Origin: Apoderus coryli
Taxonomy: Eukaryota > Arthropoda > Insecta > Coleoptera > Attelabidae
Assembly (NCBI GenBank): GCA_911728435.2
Contig: OU452200.1
Location: 33,061,715 to 33,125,714 of the forward strand
Direction of reading: 5' to 3'
DNA length: 64,000 nt
The notes under the pieces were generated by a model. It made no database searches and was not told the origin of the DNA. It was given only the letters and a program-made list of their open reading frames with translations. Of the stretch, positions 21,665 through 31,645 are shown in pieces. A program made the position numbers and the translations under genes. Position 1 is the stretch's first letter. The number at the start of each line of letters is the position of its first letter.

Positions 21665-22990
21665 TTAAGCAGCATTGAACAAGAGAAATCAAACATTGAA
21701 ATTACAATAAATCTCAAGACTCAATTCATACCAAAGCTAAAAGCTCTTCAGCAAATCTCAAGACTCAATGACCCAAGTAATAAAAAGGTATATTGAGAGA
21801 GATTAAGAAAAATATTTCATCAAGTTACCTATTCTTTTTCAAAAAACAACACTAGAAGTTTGGCCAGATGGAAGAAACCTTAAAACATAATATCTATTAA
21901 AAAAATGACCTTGAAGTAAATTTTTTAACATTATGAAGTCATTATATGGAGTTGTAGAAAACTAAATTCCAATAATTGTAGGTCACATTCATTATAATGC
22001 ATTAAAATAAATTTAAATAAAGGTTCACAATCAATCCAAAAAACTAAACTACGTAAATAAGTAAATTGAACCTTTTTTTTTTAATATGGACTTATTGGAT
22101 TTTAATTGTTTTTTCACATAAATGCTAAAGCTCTTCATCATTACAAATTTGTTCTAACAGTTTTTAGTTGTAAGAACATTTCTAAACCGTTTTAAAGAAG
22201 TCTGGTTTTTGGAATGCGTCCTTTTCCAGTCCTAGAATCTTTATTGCTGAACCGAGTATCAATCATGGGTCGAAACGGCCCTCTGATGCATGGCTAGGCT
22301 AGCATTGCCCAGAAATATTCAGGATTTTCTATTCGTTTTATACTATTTGTAAAATCGAAGGAATAATATTTACAGTCTTGTACACCTACGCGTTAAAAAT
22401 AAATATCTCATATCTGTTTTTAAATAGAATATATAACAATTCTCAAATGTCAAGCTACTAATTTACAAGCAATCATTACATATTATCATATCGATGTAAA
22501 TATTGTGTATATGTATAAGAGATCTCGCATATTAGGTATGTGGGCAAACCAGATCTAGTTCAGTGGTGTGCCGGCCGTTTTCAGAACTTATTTTTATAAA
22601 CATTTAGACACATTAAATTCAATTGAAAAATAAAAATATAATAATTATTACCGGCTGACGCCATCGCAAATATAAAGGTATTCAATTAACGAATAATTTA
22701 AACTAATCAACGTTTAATATTTAGAAATAAGCAAGAATCGTATCTCCAGAAATGGCGATTCGACAATCTAAGTATGGTGTGTTTCTTGCGCTCTATTAAG
22801 ACCAATGTTTACACCAATAAAATAAATCACTTTACAAGCTAGCCTTGAAAAAGATAATAAAAGTTGTCCAAAGCTCGGCACAGCAAAAAAGAGTGTATCA
22901 ATAAGACTATACCCCAAGAATTTCACCCATATCTTGGGTCTATGTCAAATTATAGCATATAGTTCACTGCTTAATCCAATTAATTTTGAA
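21665..22990. other. No recognisable feature
   Basis: AT-rich sequence with chance frames only. Confidence 0.4.
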
Positions 22991-22994
22991 CGTA

Positions 22995-24123
22995 CTGGGT
23001 GATTTTTTAGGAACTTTCTTTTTTGGTAACATTGTTTTTGGCAGCTCAGCTGTTACTGTTAAACATGTTCAATTTGGTCTATAATTTAACCATGAATCGA
23101 CTTACAAACAAACAAAGCTGTGGCGGCTATTCGGAATCTTGTGACAAAACCTCGCACCAAATTTACATTATTTGACATTAAACAAACAACACGCATACAA
23201 GAGTACGGCAGAGGAAAAGGCAGTGTTGTAGGTGACCGTGAATTATCGATTCGGCTCCGTTCGCTGCAATTGGGCCTCTGTTACTCCACTACGTAGTAAA
23301 TTTTGAGGAAGGATTTGGATGTAAAACCTCTTAAAATACAGCTGGTGGTGGTGCAAGAAACCTACTACAACGGCTAACTTTTGGTGAATGCGCGCTGGCA
23401 AAGTTGGATGAAGATCCACTTTTTTATCGGAAAATTGTGTTCAGGGACAAAGCTCATTTCTGGTTGAATGGATCCGTGAACAAGCAAAATTGCCGTATTT
23501 GGTGTGAAAAGCAGCCAGAAGCATTCCAAGAACTGTCAATGCATCCCGAAAAATGCACTGTTGGGTGTGGATTATGGGGCGATGACATGTTTGGCAAAGA
23601 CGACGAAGGCAGGAACGTTACTGTGAATGCCGAGCGCTACCGTGCGATGATTACAAATTTTTTTTTGCCCAAAATGGAAGAACTGGACTTGGCAGGCATG
23701 TGGTTTCAGCAACATGCCACACAGCACGCGAAACAATGGCCCAATTGAGAAGCGAGTTCGGTGAACAGTTTATTTCACGTTTGGGGCCGGTCAATTGGCC
23801 GCCTAGATCGTGCGATTTAACGCCGTTAGACTATTTTTTGTCGGGCTATGTTAAGGCTCATGTCTATAAGGACAAGCCCGCAAAGGGAAGCCAATATTGA
23901 GGAATTTATTCGCGAGATACCGGCCGATATGTTGGAGAAAGTATGCCAAAATTGGACCCAGCGTACGAAATTATTTTAGGCGTACCCGCGGTCAACATTT
24001 ACATGAAATCATCTTTAAAAATTGAATTATATATATCGTTGTATCGACTCAAATAAATATTTCATACATTTCTCTAAATTTTATGTGTTAAATCAAATCC
24101 AAAAGTTCTTAAAAAATCACCTG
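22995..24123 (+). mobile_element. Degenerate DD41D mariner-type transposon
   Basis: The ends CTGGGTGATTTTTTAGGAAC and, reversed, CAGGTGATTTTTTAAGAAC form an imperfect terminal inverted repeat of about 25 bp. The element is about 1.13 kb, a normal size for a mariner, and encloses one broken transposase in the same direction. TA bases lie at or near both junctions. Confidence 0.75.
23092..24025 (+). pseudogene. DD41D mariner-type transposase, broken
   Basis: An ATG at 23092 opens the decayed DNA-binding half. The readable part is IVFRDKAHFWLNGSVNKQNC (first Asp region, Asp at about 23455), MWFQQ at 23697 where the second Asp motif QQDGATCH is damaged by a small indel, then frame-shifted TARETMAQLRSEF, VNWPPRSCDLTPLDYFLSGY (third Asp) and a tail ending HLHEIIFKN. 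Counting in the restored reading gives 41 residues between the second and third Asp, hence the DD41D assignment (rosa-like group). Stops and indels show that it is inactive. Confidence 0.75.
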
Positions 24124-24129
24124 TTAGTA

Positions 24130-24440
24130 ATTAAGATCAACATATTATGTTTTTAAGTGAATGTGACTCTATATATACAAGTGAATTTGGTCTGATGGGA
24201 TATGGTAATCTTGATAGCGATACAGCATATATTTAGTCTTATAATACGTAGATGGCATCAATTCACTGCTCATCGTTTGACATATTAAAAGAAATGTCAA
24301 TATCCTAATATAACAATAATTCTGCCACACCCAAAGTACTGGTTGACTTGGTTAATTTCTAAAGAATTCAATTAATCTAACGCAATCCTTCCTCGGTTAT
24401 GAGGATGAAAAAAAAAAAGAAAATTCATTATAAAATTATA
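24130..24440. other. Short gap without recognisable feature
   Basis: AT-rich spacer between the mariner relic and the non-LTR 3' end. It carries an A-run at 24407 and a tcatcatcatatcatc simple repeat. Confidence 0.4.
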
Positions 24441-24446
24441 ATATCA

Positions 24447-24600
24447 TCATCATATCATCACACTACACTTTTTCGTCGAGGATTAACATATAACGTTTAC
24501 TGGCATTTAAATCAACTTCCTGACTACCTAAAATCGTTTCGTCCAATTAAATTCAGAAAAGAATACAAAGGCATTTTGCTTCGGAATAACCTCCCATAAA
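24447..24600 (+). pseudogene. Non-LTR RT, extreme C-terminus
   Basis: The frame reads TTLFRRGLTYNVYWHLNQL, PDYLKSFRPIKFRKEYKG and ends at TAA 24600. This F.RS..Y.....N.LP..LK.....FK....... pattern is the C-terminal signature shared by the RT remnants at 62.1 and 62.9 kb. Its 3' UTR continues to 24737, is interrupted by the DD41D transposon, and resumes at 26829. Confidence 0.65.
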
Positions 24601-24739
24601 CGATTGATTCGTCTGTGTTGATAGATTCATGTGAGAGAAAGAGAGGGAATTTCATTCGCACCTAATTAACTTAATTCAATACTATTTAATTTTGATATAC
24701 TATTTGTTTATTATTAAGATTTACAACGTATTAGGTATA

Positions 24740-25105
24740 CAGGGTGGTCCAACGAAAAGTTTGCACCTAGCTTTTCTCTTTTTTTTTGTAGTCGAATGCG
24801 AAAATGCTCGGACACGTCGATTTTGCTTTTGAGGGGGACACATTTTAAACATATTTTTCGATCTGCGCCTTTAACCCCCTAGCGGGGGTGAGTAACAACC
24901 CTAAAATTTTAAATGGAAAGAGGGGTCTAATGACATATCATTTGAAAGGACACAAAATTGTCTTTCTAATGATACCCTATTTGTCGAATTTTACTAAAAC
25001 AGTTAATACGAAAACGACTTTAAAGACATTAAGCCGATAATTTTGGTATTAATGAGAAATACAAATAAGTTTTAATTATTGCGAGTGAAAACACCTGCAA
25101 TCGTT
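24740..25105. repeat. Left long terminal inverted repeat
   Basis: It matches the reverse complement of 26462-26826 nearly base for base. Similarity fades after the block gcgagtgaaaacacctgcaatcg. Confidence 0.85.
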
Positions 25106-25184
25106 AGTACATTCCAATGTTTGTTAGTTTTAACATTGCTTTGTAAAAAAAGTAAACAAGCTGTTAAATTGATTTATTAAAACG

Positions 25185-26257
25185 TTACATTAACAAATGT
25201 TGAAAATGTGACCCATTTGATTCCATACAATAATACAGATTTTGTTCAAATCTATTTCTAACATTTTGTAGCATATCAGGTGTTATGTTTCTGCACTCTT
25301 CTGTAATGCGTTGGCGAAGATCTTCTATGAACTCGGGCTTCGTGGCAAAACATTTATTTTTTAAGTGCCCCCAAAGAAAAAAGTCTAAAGGCGATAAATC
25401 CGGTGACCTGGCAGGCCATTCAATTGGGCCCCTCCTTCCAATCCACCGTCCAGGGAACCGGTCATCTAAGAACTGTCTTACAGGAGCCACATAGTGCGGA
25501 GGTGCTCCATCTTGCTGGAAATAAAGCCGATCAGCAGTATGATTTTGGTCATCTTCTATTATTTGTGTTATTAAAGGATCAATTGTGTCTTCAAGCATGT
25601 TTAGGTACACTTCACCAGTTAAATTTCCAGGAATAAAAAGTGGTCCTAAATATGATTTCCTAATATGCCACACCAGACGTTTATTTTTTGAGGATACTGG
25701 GTATGAACCTCACGGAATAAATGTGGGTTACTGTCATCCCAGTAACGGCAATTGTGCCTATTTACAGCTCCATTCAAATAAAATGTGCATTCGTCGGAAA
25801 AACAAATGTTAAATAATAATTGCGGATCTTCAATTAAACGCTGGCTCATTGCTTCACAAAATTGCAGCCTTCTATCAGGATCATCCTCATTTAGTTCCTG
25901 TACTAATTTGATTTTGTACGGATGAAATTTGTACGCTTTTAAAATTCGTATTATGGACGAACGGGAGACACCTGAGGCTTCAGCTAGTTGACGGGTACTT
26001 TGACTATGATCCATTTCAACATGCCCTAAAACAGCGACTTCCACAGCTTCATTTCTGATCGGTTTCTGCGGCTGGTGTTTTACATTACAGACAGATCCGG
26101 TATCTACAAACTTTTTAACTAACTTGCCAACGTACACATCATTCACATTTTTTTCGGGATGTCTCTCATTAAATAAGCGAGCCGTAAGTCTAGCACTACT
26201 ATTATTTTGAAAATAAAGTTTAACAATTTCAACTCGTTCTAGAATGGAATAAATCAT
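25185..26257 (-). pseudogene. DD41D mariner-type transposase with one frameshift
   Basis: Two overlapping minus-strand frames make one transposase of about 355 residues. The likely start is the Met at 26257 (MIYSILERVEIVKLYF), since upstream in-frame residues are hydrophobic and atypical. N-terminal helix-turn-helix: TARLFNERHPE.. and STRQLAEASGVSRSSIIRI. Catalytic core: CFSDECTFYLNG (first Asp), YFQQDGAPPHY (second), SPDLSPLDFFLWG (third), with 41 residues between the second and third Asp. The first frame stops at 25646 after ..CGILGNH. The second covers the same point, so a single small indel near 25650 separates them. All catalytic residues are intact. Confidence 0.88.
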
Positions 26258-26461
26258 TTTGTACGGTAAAAGTAAAATAACTTGAGAAGCAACCAAACTG
26301 AATCAATGAAAAGACTAAAATAAACGGTGTAAATTCTTTTCCTACACGTATCTGCAGTTTTTATTTCAACAAAAAACGCAAACGATTAGTGAGGAATTTA
26401 GTTCTGATAAATAAGATAGTGTTTTTGAAATCCCGTTTTTCTTCAAAGTAAATAATTTAGA

Positions 26462-26826
26462 AATGATTGTAGTTGTTTTCAGTCGTAATAATTAAAACTT
26501 ATTTGTATTTCTCATTAATACCAAAATTATCGGCTTAATGTCTTTAAAGTCGTTTTCGTATTAACTGTTTTAGTAAAATTCGACAAATAGGGTATCATTA
26601 GAAAGACAATTTTGTGTCCTTTCAAATGATATGTCATTAGACCCCTCTTTCCATTTAAAATTTTAGGGTTGTTACTCACCCCCGCTAGGGGGTTAAAGGC
26701 GCAGATCGAAAAATATGTTTAAAATGTGTCCCCCTCAAAAGCAAAATCGACGTGTCCGAGCATTTTCGCATTCGACTACAAAAAAAAGAGAAAAGCTAGG
26801 TGCAAACTTTTCGTTGGACCACCCTG
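26462..26826. repeat. Right long terminal inverted repeat
   Basis: Mirror of 24740-25105. It carries the same ccccgctagggggtta and gacacgtcgatttt blocks in reverse orientation. Confidence 0.85.
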
Positions 26827-26828
26827 TA

Positions 26829-27025
26829 TATAAATTATATGTATAAGTATTTCTGCCAGGCTTAGGACTTGATCTTTTCCAAATTGTTTTCCTAGGTCTG
26901 TTTGTAGTTCTTTTATTATTAGTGTTATTATTTGTTATTATTATTATTTTATTTCGGGAATTATTTCCTACTTAGAATGTAATTTTATTTCGAACTACAA
27001 TAAATAAATAAATAATTATAATTAA
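26829..27025 (+). mobile_element. Continuation and 3' tail of the non-LTR element
   Basis: After the transposon the AT-rich 3' UTR resumes and ends in aactacaataaataaataaataa at 26993-27015, an (AATA)n tail typical of non-LTR 3' ends in this window. Confidence 0.5.
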
Positions 27026-27029
27026 AGAT

Positions 27030-28075
27030 TTTTATAAACAATAAAAAATAAAAAAAAATTCCTCAAAAATAGCTATTAGATTTACGTATAGGTTGGATAT
27101 TGGTGTGGAATCGGACTTCATTATTTAGTAGTAATAGTCAGCACTCTCCTGCAAATATGGACGATTTTTTCCAATTAATATACAGTGTGGTTGAAAGTTC
27201 ACTACGATGACTGGTAAACAGGGCACTTAGCATATTAAAATTAATAACTACTCGAGAATATTTGAAAGCGAAATTCCTAATGATTCACAAAATTAAAGTT
27301 TGTAGCTAAACCATTCATTATTTTTCTTCCAATCAGATTGAAATCTTAATTTTTGTAGGTAACTAAATTTCCAAATTTCGCCAAGCAACTACTTACTAAT
27401 AACGTATTCGTATAGGGATGAAAGACAATTTCCGCAGGATTTTCAAAAAAAGTGTTAAATGCCAAACAAGTGTCTTAATAGGACTGTTGGAATCCAGTGC
27501 CTTCTTCGGTACGCACCTGGTGGAAAAGTAATATTCTTTATTTATTTATCTACCTGTTCCTTAATACACGCCTAAATCTAGGGCGCATACAAAAAATAAA
27601 CAGTTTCTAATGTTAATATAAATTATGTTACGTTATTACCATGGACTGTCTAAAACCTTAACATCTAAAAATAGAAATAGAAGTCAACGACCGAATTTCG
27701 AGATTGTAATATTTGTATTATAAGTTATGTATGTACATACTGTATTTAAAATTGTTATTTCTATATACCAGTGTTACTCAACTTTTGCCAAACACCTTAA
27801 ATAATTCTAATTGCACATTAGTAGTGCTATTGCCTCATTTATGCAAACAAAATATCTACTACCCGAATTAATTATTATTATTTATAGAGTATCTATAGAT
27901 AAATATACCAAAATATAAAACTTTTAAGTTAGGTACTTAATTTCCAGAGTTTTCATTTCAAAATATCCCCAAGGAGTACTGAATACAATGACTGATATGT
28001 TTCAGATAGCAAGCTTGGAGTTGAGGAGAAGGCTGATTTCTCTGATATTTCTTTACACCTTATTAGGCTCAAATT
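27030..28075. other. No recognisable gene
   Basis: AT-rich. A stretch near 27535-27590 (tttatttatttatctacc..) looks like a reversed non-LTR tail but has no coding support. Confidence 0.35.
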
Positions 28076-28076
28076 A

Positions 28077-28440
28077 TACAGGGTGAGTCACCACAGACGC
28101 CACAAAATTTTATGGCCAAACTGTACACAATTTTCAATTTCTAAAGCATTTTTTTCCTTATTTTTCTTGAACGTTATTCAGTTTTTAGGATCGTATTATT
28201 AACAATAAAAATTAAATAAAAGTTTTTTTTTATTTCATATCAGGAGCAGTCCTTGTTGAAACGTCGAGAAAAACAGAAGTATGACACTAAATGAAAAAAA
28301 CTTTTGTTTCATTTTTGTTGTTAATAATACCTAAACGTCCAATAACGATATTCAAAAATGCAGTAACATTATGTAGCTTAATTAAGACCACATTTTAAAA
28401 AGATTTTAAAACATACAGGGTGCTTCAAAAAAGAGTAGCA
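28077..28440. repeat. Left arm of an inverted-repeat structure (outer part)
   Basis: Blocks tatggccaaactgtacacaattttcaatt (28121-28142) and taagaccacattttaaaa..atacagggt-cttcaaaaaa (28382-28433) recur inverted at 30000-30133. Between them, 28143-28370 is an extra segment that is itself an imperfect palindrome (gtattattaacaataaaaatt.. against ..tttttgttgttaataatac), absent from the right arm and probably a small foldback insertion. Confidence 0.65.
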
Positions 28441-28985
28441 TATCAAAGTTTTCTTTTATTTATTTACGGACTAGATCTATCAATATATTAGCAATAGAAA
28501 ATAATAAGTAACATATTTAACGATCCTAAAACTAACATAATATAATATACTATATAAGTAAATGATTATCTATAATGTACGATAATCTATAACTAACGAA
28601 CACAGGGTAAATAGCTGTTCGCAATTCTCAAGCAGTCAACTTCTGCTCAATTAATTTAAACACCGGCGAGGGATGGAATTTATAAGTATGTGTACGGCTA
28701 GGAGATCCAACCAGCAAACTCCCCCAATGGAGCAAAGAAGTCGATATCATGAACCATTCATGCATAGTTTGTGCGGTGGAAGGGTACATGAAAGAAATCT
28801 GAGCTTCTGCTGCGTCTAGGTGGAATATGCAACCCAATCTGGGCCAACAAGTAAGAAGATGAAACCATGTTATTCAGAATTTTGTAAAGAATAGTCATCT
28901 CCCTGATAATCCTGCGGGAGGTCAACGTGGCCAATCCCAATTCATCCAGCAAAAAGTCATAAAATATAGTCAACCGGTCTCTCAA
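28441..28985 (-). pseudogene. Non-LTR RT C-terminal end inserted in the left arm
   Basis: The minus strand reads LTSRRIIREMTILYKILNNMV, then LHIPPRRSRSSDFFHVPFHR-TNYA, then, in a second frame, EWFMISTSLLHWGSLLVGS and a stop at 28628. The pattern equals the C-terminal part of the RT relics at 51.7 kb and 57.1 kb (R.....LLFKI.N..VD.S.LL...N...PR..SR....F....TNY). On the minus strand an aaataaataaaag tail follows near 28455. Arm sequence lies directly on both sides, so this 545-bp piece is an insertion. Confidence 0.7.
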
Positions 28986-29035
28986 GAAGATATGTTTTTT
29001 TTAAATGAAATGCCCTGTATTTTTTTGCATTTGTG
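28986..29035. repeat. Left arm, inner part
   Basis: ttttttaaatgaaatgccctg and the following ttgcattt match the reverse complement of 29968-30010. It continues the arm that the RT fragment interrupts. Confidence 0.6.
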
Positions 29036-29180
29036 GATTTTTCATGCAAAATTAGATTGACTTTTATTAAGGTAGCACAACCCATGTATGATGTTTTTGT
29101 GGGTGCAAAAATGCTGCACATTATATCAAACAACAACTACTACTGCTACTACTATAAAAACAAATTTAATGAAGCACAGC

Positions 29181-29699
29181 TCCCTGGTTGATCCTGCCAG
29201 TAGTCATATGCTTGTCTCAAAGATTAAGCCATGCATGTCTCAATACAAGCCAAATTCCATTCGTACCAACAATTACTTGGTTAACTGTGGTAATTCTAGA
29301 GATAATTCAGGCAAATAGAACTCCAACCGGAGACGGAAGGAGGCCTTTGATTAGATCAAAACCAATCGGGTGGCGACGACGCCGAGGGTTTATACTCTCA
29401 CTGTCAATGTCACGTACAACTTGGTCACTCTGAATATCTTTATGCTGATCGCACGGTCTAAGCACCGGCGACGCATCTTTCAAATGTCTATCTTATCAAA
29501 TGTCGATGGTAGGTTCAGGGTTCGATTCCGGAGAGGGAGCCTGAGAAACGGCTACCACATTGAATGAAGGCAGCAGGCGCGCAAATTACACACTCCCGCC
29601 ACGGGGAGGTAGTGACGAAAAATCACAATACGGGACTCATCTGAGGCCCCGTAATCGGAATGAGTACACTCTAAACCCTTTAACGAGGATCACTTGGAA
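29181..29699 (+). pseudogene. 18S rRNA 5' fragment with internal deletions
   Basis: It starts at the first bases of eukaryotic 18S rRNA (..ctggttgatcctgccagtag) and follows it in order: catatgcttgtctcaaagatt, ttacttgg-taactgtggtaat, tagatcaaaaccaatcgg, gctgatcgcacggtct, gacgcatctttcaaatgtct, ggttcgattccggagaggg, ggcagcaggcgcgcaaatta, and gtaatcggaatgagtacac. It ends at gaggatcacttgga, equivalent to about base 590. At least two deletions are clear: about 50 bases after gccaaatt, and about 40 bases after ggtaggttc. Helices needed for ribosome function are thus damaged. The open frames over this region are shadows of rRNA sequence. Confidence 0.93.
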
Positions 29700-29899
29700 A
29701 CATTTTATTATTATTTTGTCCTAAAATTAGAGTTTGAATATGAGGAGCAAGTAATTGAAAATTCTGAACATCCAGTAAAGTACATTTCATAGACAACTTG
29801 GTAAATGAAGTAATACAATAATGGACTACTTACAAGAACAAGCAGTTTGATTACAGTCAGTTTCATTTGATGCCAATTAATTTTTTTCTCAACCCTTGC

Positions 29900-30133
29900 A
29901 TTTTGAGGGAAATTGCAATAAAATGAAACGCCTTTTGTCTAAGCATAGCAAAGTTAATGTACGATTATCAACAATGCAATCAAATGCAGGGCATTCCATT
30001 TAAAAAACCTTAAATTTGCTTATCTTTTTTGAAGTACCCTGTATATTTTAAAATGTGGTCTTAGTAAAACTACATAATATGTTCTTGCATTATAATTGAA
30101 AATTGTGTACAGTTTGGCCATAAAATTCCGTGG
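29900..30133. repeat. Right arm of the inverted-repeat structure
   Basis: Its reverse complement contains, in order, tatggccaaactgtacacaa, taagaccacattttaaaa, atacagggtacttcaaaaaa, ttttttaaatggaatgccctg. It lacks both the 28143-28370 foldback and the RT fragment, so it shows the pre-insertion state of the left arm. Confidence 0.65.
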
Positions 30134-30139
30134 CAAGCT

Positions 30140-31640
30140 TATTGATACTTGCTTTCAAGAAAAAATTTCAATGGTATATTATGTACATCGGGTTCATCGT
30201 TTTATAATCCACGTTCGAGGATACAATAATTATTGTCTAGTGTGCGACAGAAATGCTTGGATTTTCTACATTTCTTGGCTTTGTATTTATACAAACCAAG
30301 AAATAATATTTAAATTAATTTTTCTTTTCGTCAAAATCGTATACGATTTTCATTTGTAAAGGAAATAAACTATGCAGTTATGTTATGTTGCGTTTATATT
30401 AATAGATTTTTAATTATATCGAATCTAATATGCATACAAACAATTAATTCTAGTAATCAATACCATTAATAATTATTAATGTTTGTAACAAAAATAACAA
30501 ACGTAAATAACCATAATACGTAATAAGAGTAAATTACAGTTGGTGCTAATAACAATCATTACAAGTGAATGCATAATAATTATAAGTGAAATAAAATTTA
30601 TTACGGATTTAAAAAAAATGTAGTTAGTGTAATTGCGCCTTTAAACTTTTGATACCCAATAATACTCCTTTCATGCGCAAATAGCATTGCATATCCTGAG
30701 ATAATTTAGCAATTATTAATAGAAACTTTCAAAATAGTAACATTTACATAATAAATTTTATTTAAAAATTCATGATAATATGTTATTTGAAGTAATCCAT
30801 ATATCGAGGAGTGAATGATATATATAGCTTATTAGTAAATTTATATTGTGATTACATAATAATAGGTTCCTAAAGGCGACCCTATTTGCATATAAATTAC
30901 ATTTTTTTGCCATTATTACATTACTGTTAGATTCTAAATGAAGGATAATAAAAACGTGTCTACAAATACCTTAAAATTAGTAATATTGTATATATAATGT
31001 GAATTAGATGCTTTTCTTTTCCTATCTAAAAATAATTAGTTGTTAGTACCTACTACATTATTATATTTTCTCTATTTACTCATAAATAGACGATCCCATC
31101 AAACAATGTTTTGAAAAATAATAATACACCTTAAAAGTGTTTAAGTATGATTAAAATAATAGTTTATTGTTTGCAGAGTTCGTTTCCATGTTTATGTAAA
31201 TAGGCAACTAATTGCAATTAATGTTCAACTTGTAATAATATGTATATAAGTTTTAATCTTGTACAATTTTCTAAAGCCCGTTATGATAACATTATGTAAA
31301 TACAATGATGAATTATGGATGATTGGCGTAGAAAACCAAACATCACCGACATTGTATTATATCATTATTACCGAAAAGTTGCAATTATCTACAAGAATGT
31401 AATCCATTTTAAAATAAAAAAAATATATTGCTTGAAATGGGTCACTTTTTTCCCTATTATTGGCCTTTACTAATGCAATACAGCCAACTTTTTTTAAGGT
31501 ACTAAATACACTCTAATAAGATTGTAGCCAATAATGTTCGAACTGTGCTCCGGTCACTTCCTGACAGTAAGCTAGCTGTAAGGCGATTCTTATTAGTAGT
31601 AGTATTAAAATAATATAAATTAGGAGTTTTTTAGGTATAA
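30140..31640. other. AT-rich stretch without recognisable feature
   Basis: A chance 87-codon frame at 30096-30359 begins inside the repeat arm. No motif or inverted repeat was found in the rest. Confidence 0.4.
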
Positions 31641-31645
31641 TAATA

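Larger units (their letters stand above)
24740..26826 (-). mobile_element. Near-complete DD41D mariner-type transposon with long TIRs
   Basis: The element is 2087 bp, CAGGGTGGTCC..GGACCACCCTG, flanked by TA at 24738-24739 and 26827-26828. The terminal inverted repeats extend inward to about 25105 and 26462, about 366 bp each, and are almost identical. This is far longer than the 20-40 bp of most mariners, though Tc3 has repeats of this order. The single gene inside runs on the minus strand. The near identity of the two arms indicates a young insertion, the youngest-looking element in the window. Confidence 0.9.

Noticed and set aside
25285..25812. Plus-strand frames of 69-77 codons
   Set aside because: Antisense shadows of the DD41D transposase.
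28240..28275. gagcagtccttgttgaaacgtc as a hammerhead core
   Set aside because: No CTGANGA upstream and no pairing stem II. The GAAAC alone is not enough.
29088..29567. Three overlapping plus-strand open frames of 65-81 codons
   Set aside because: They lie over the 18S rRNA fragment. The sequence is conserved rRNA, and the frames are shadows.
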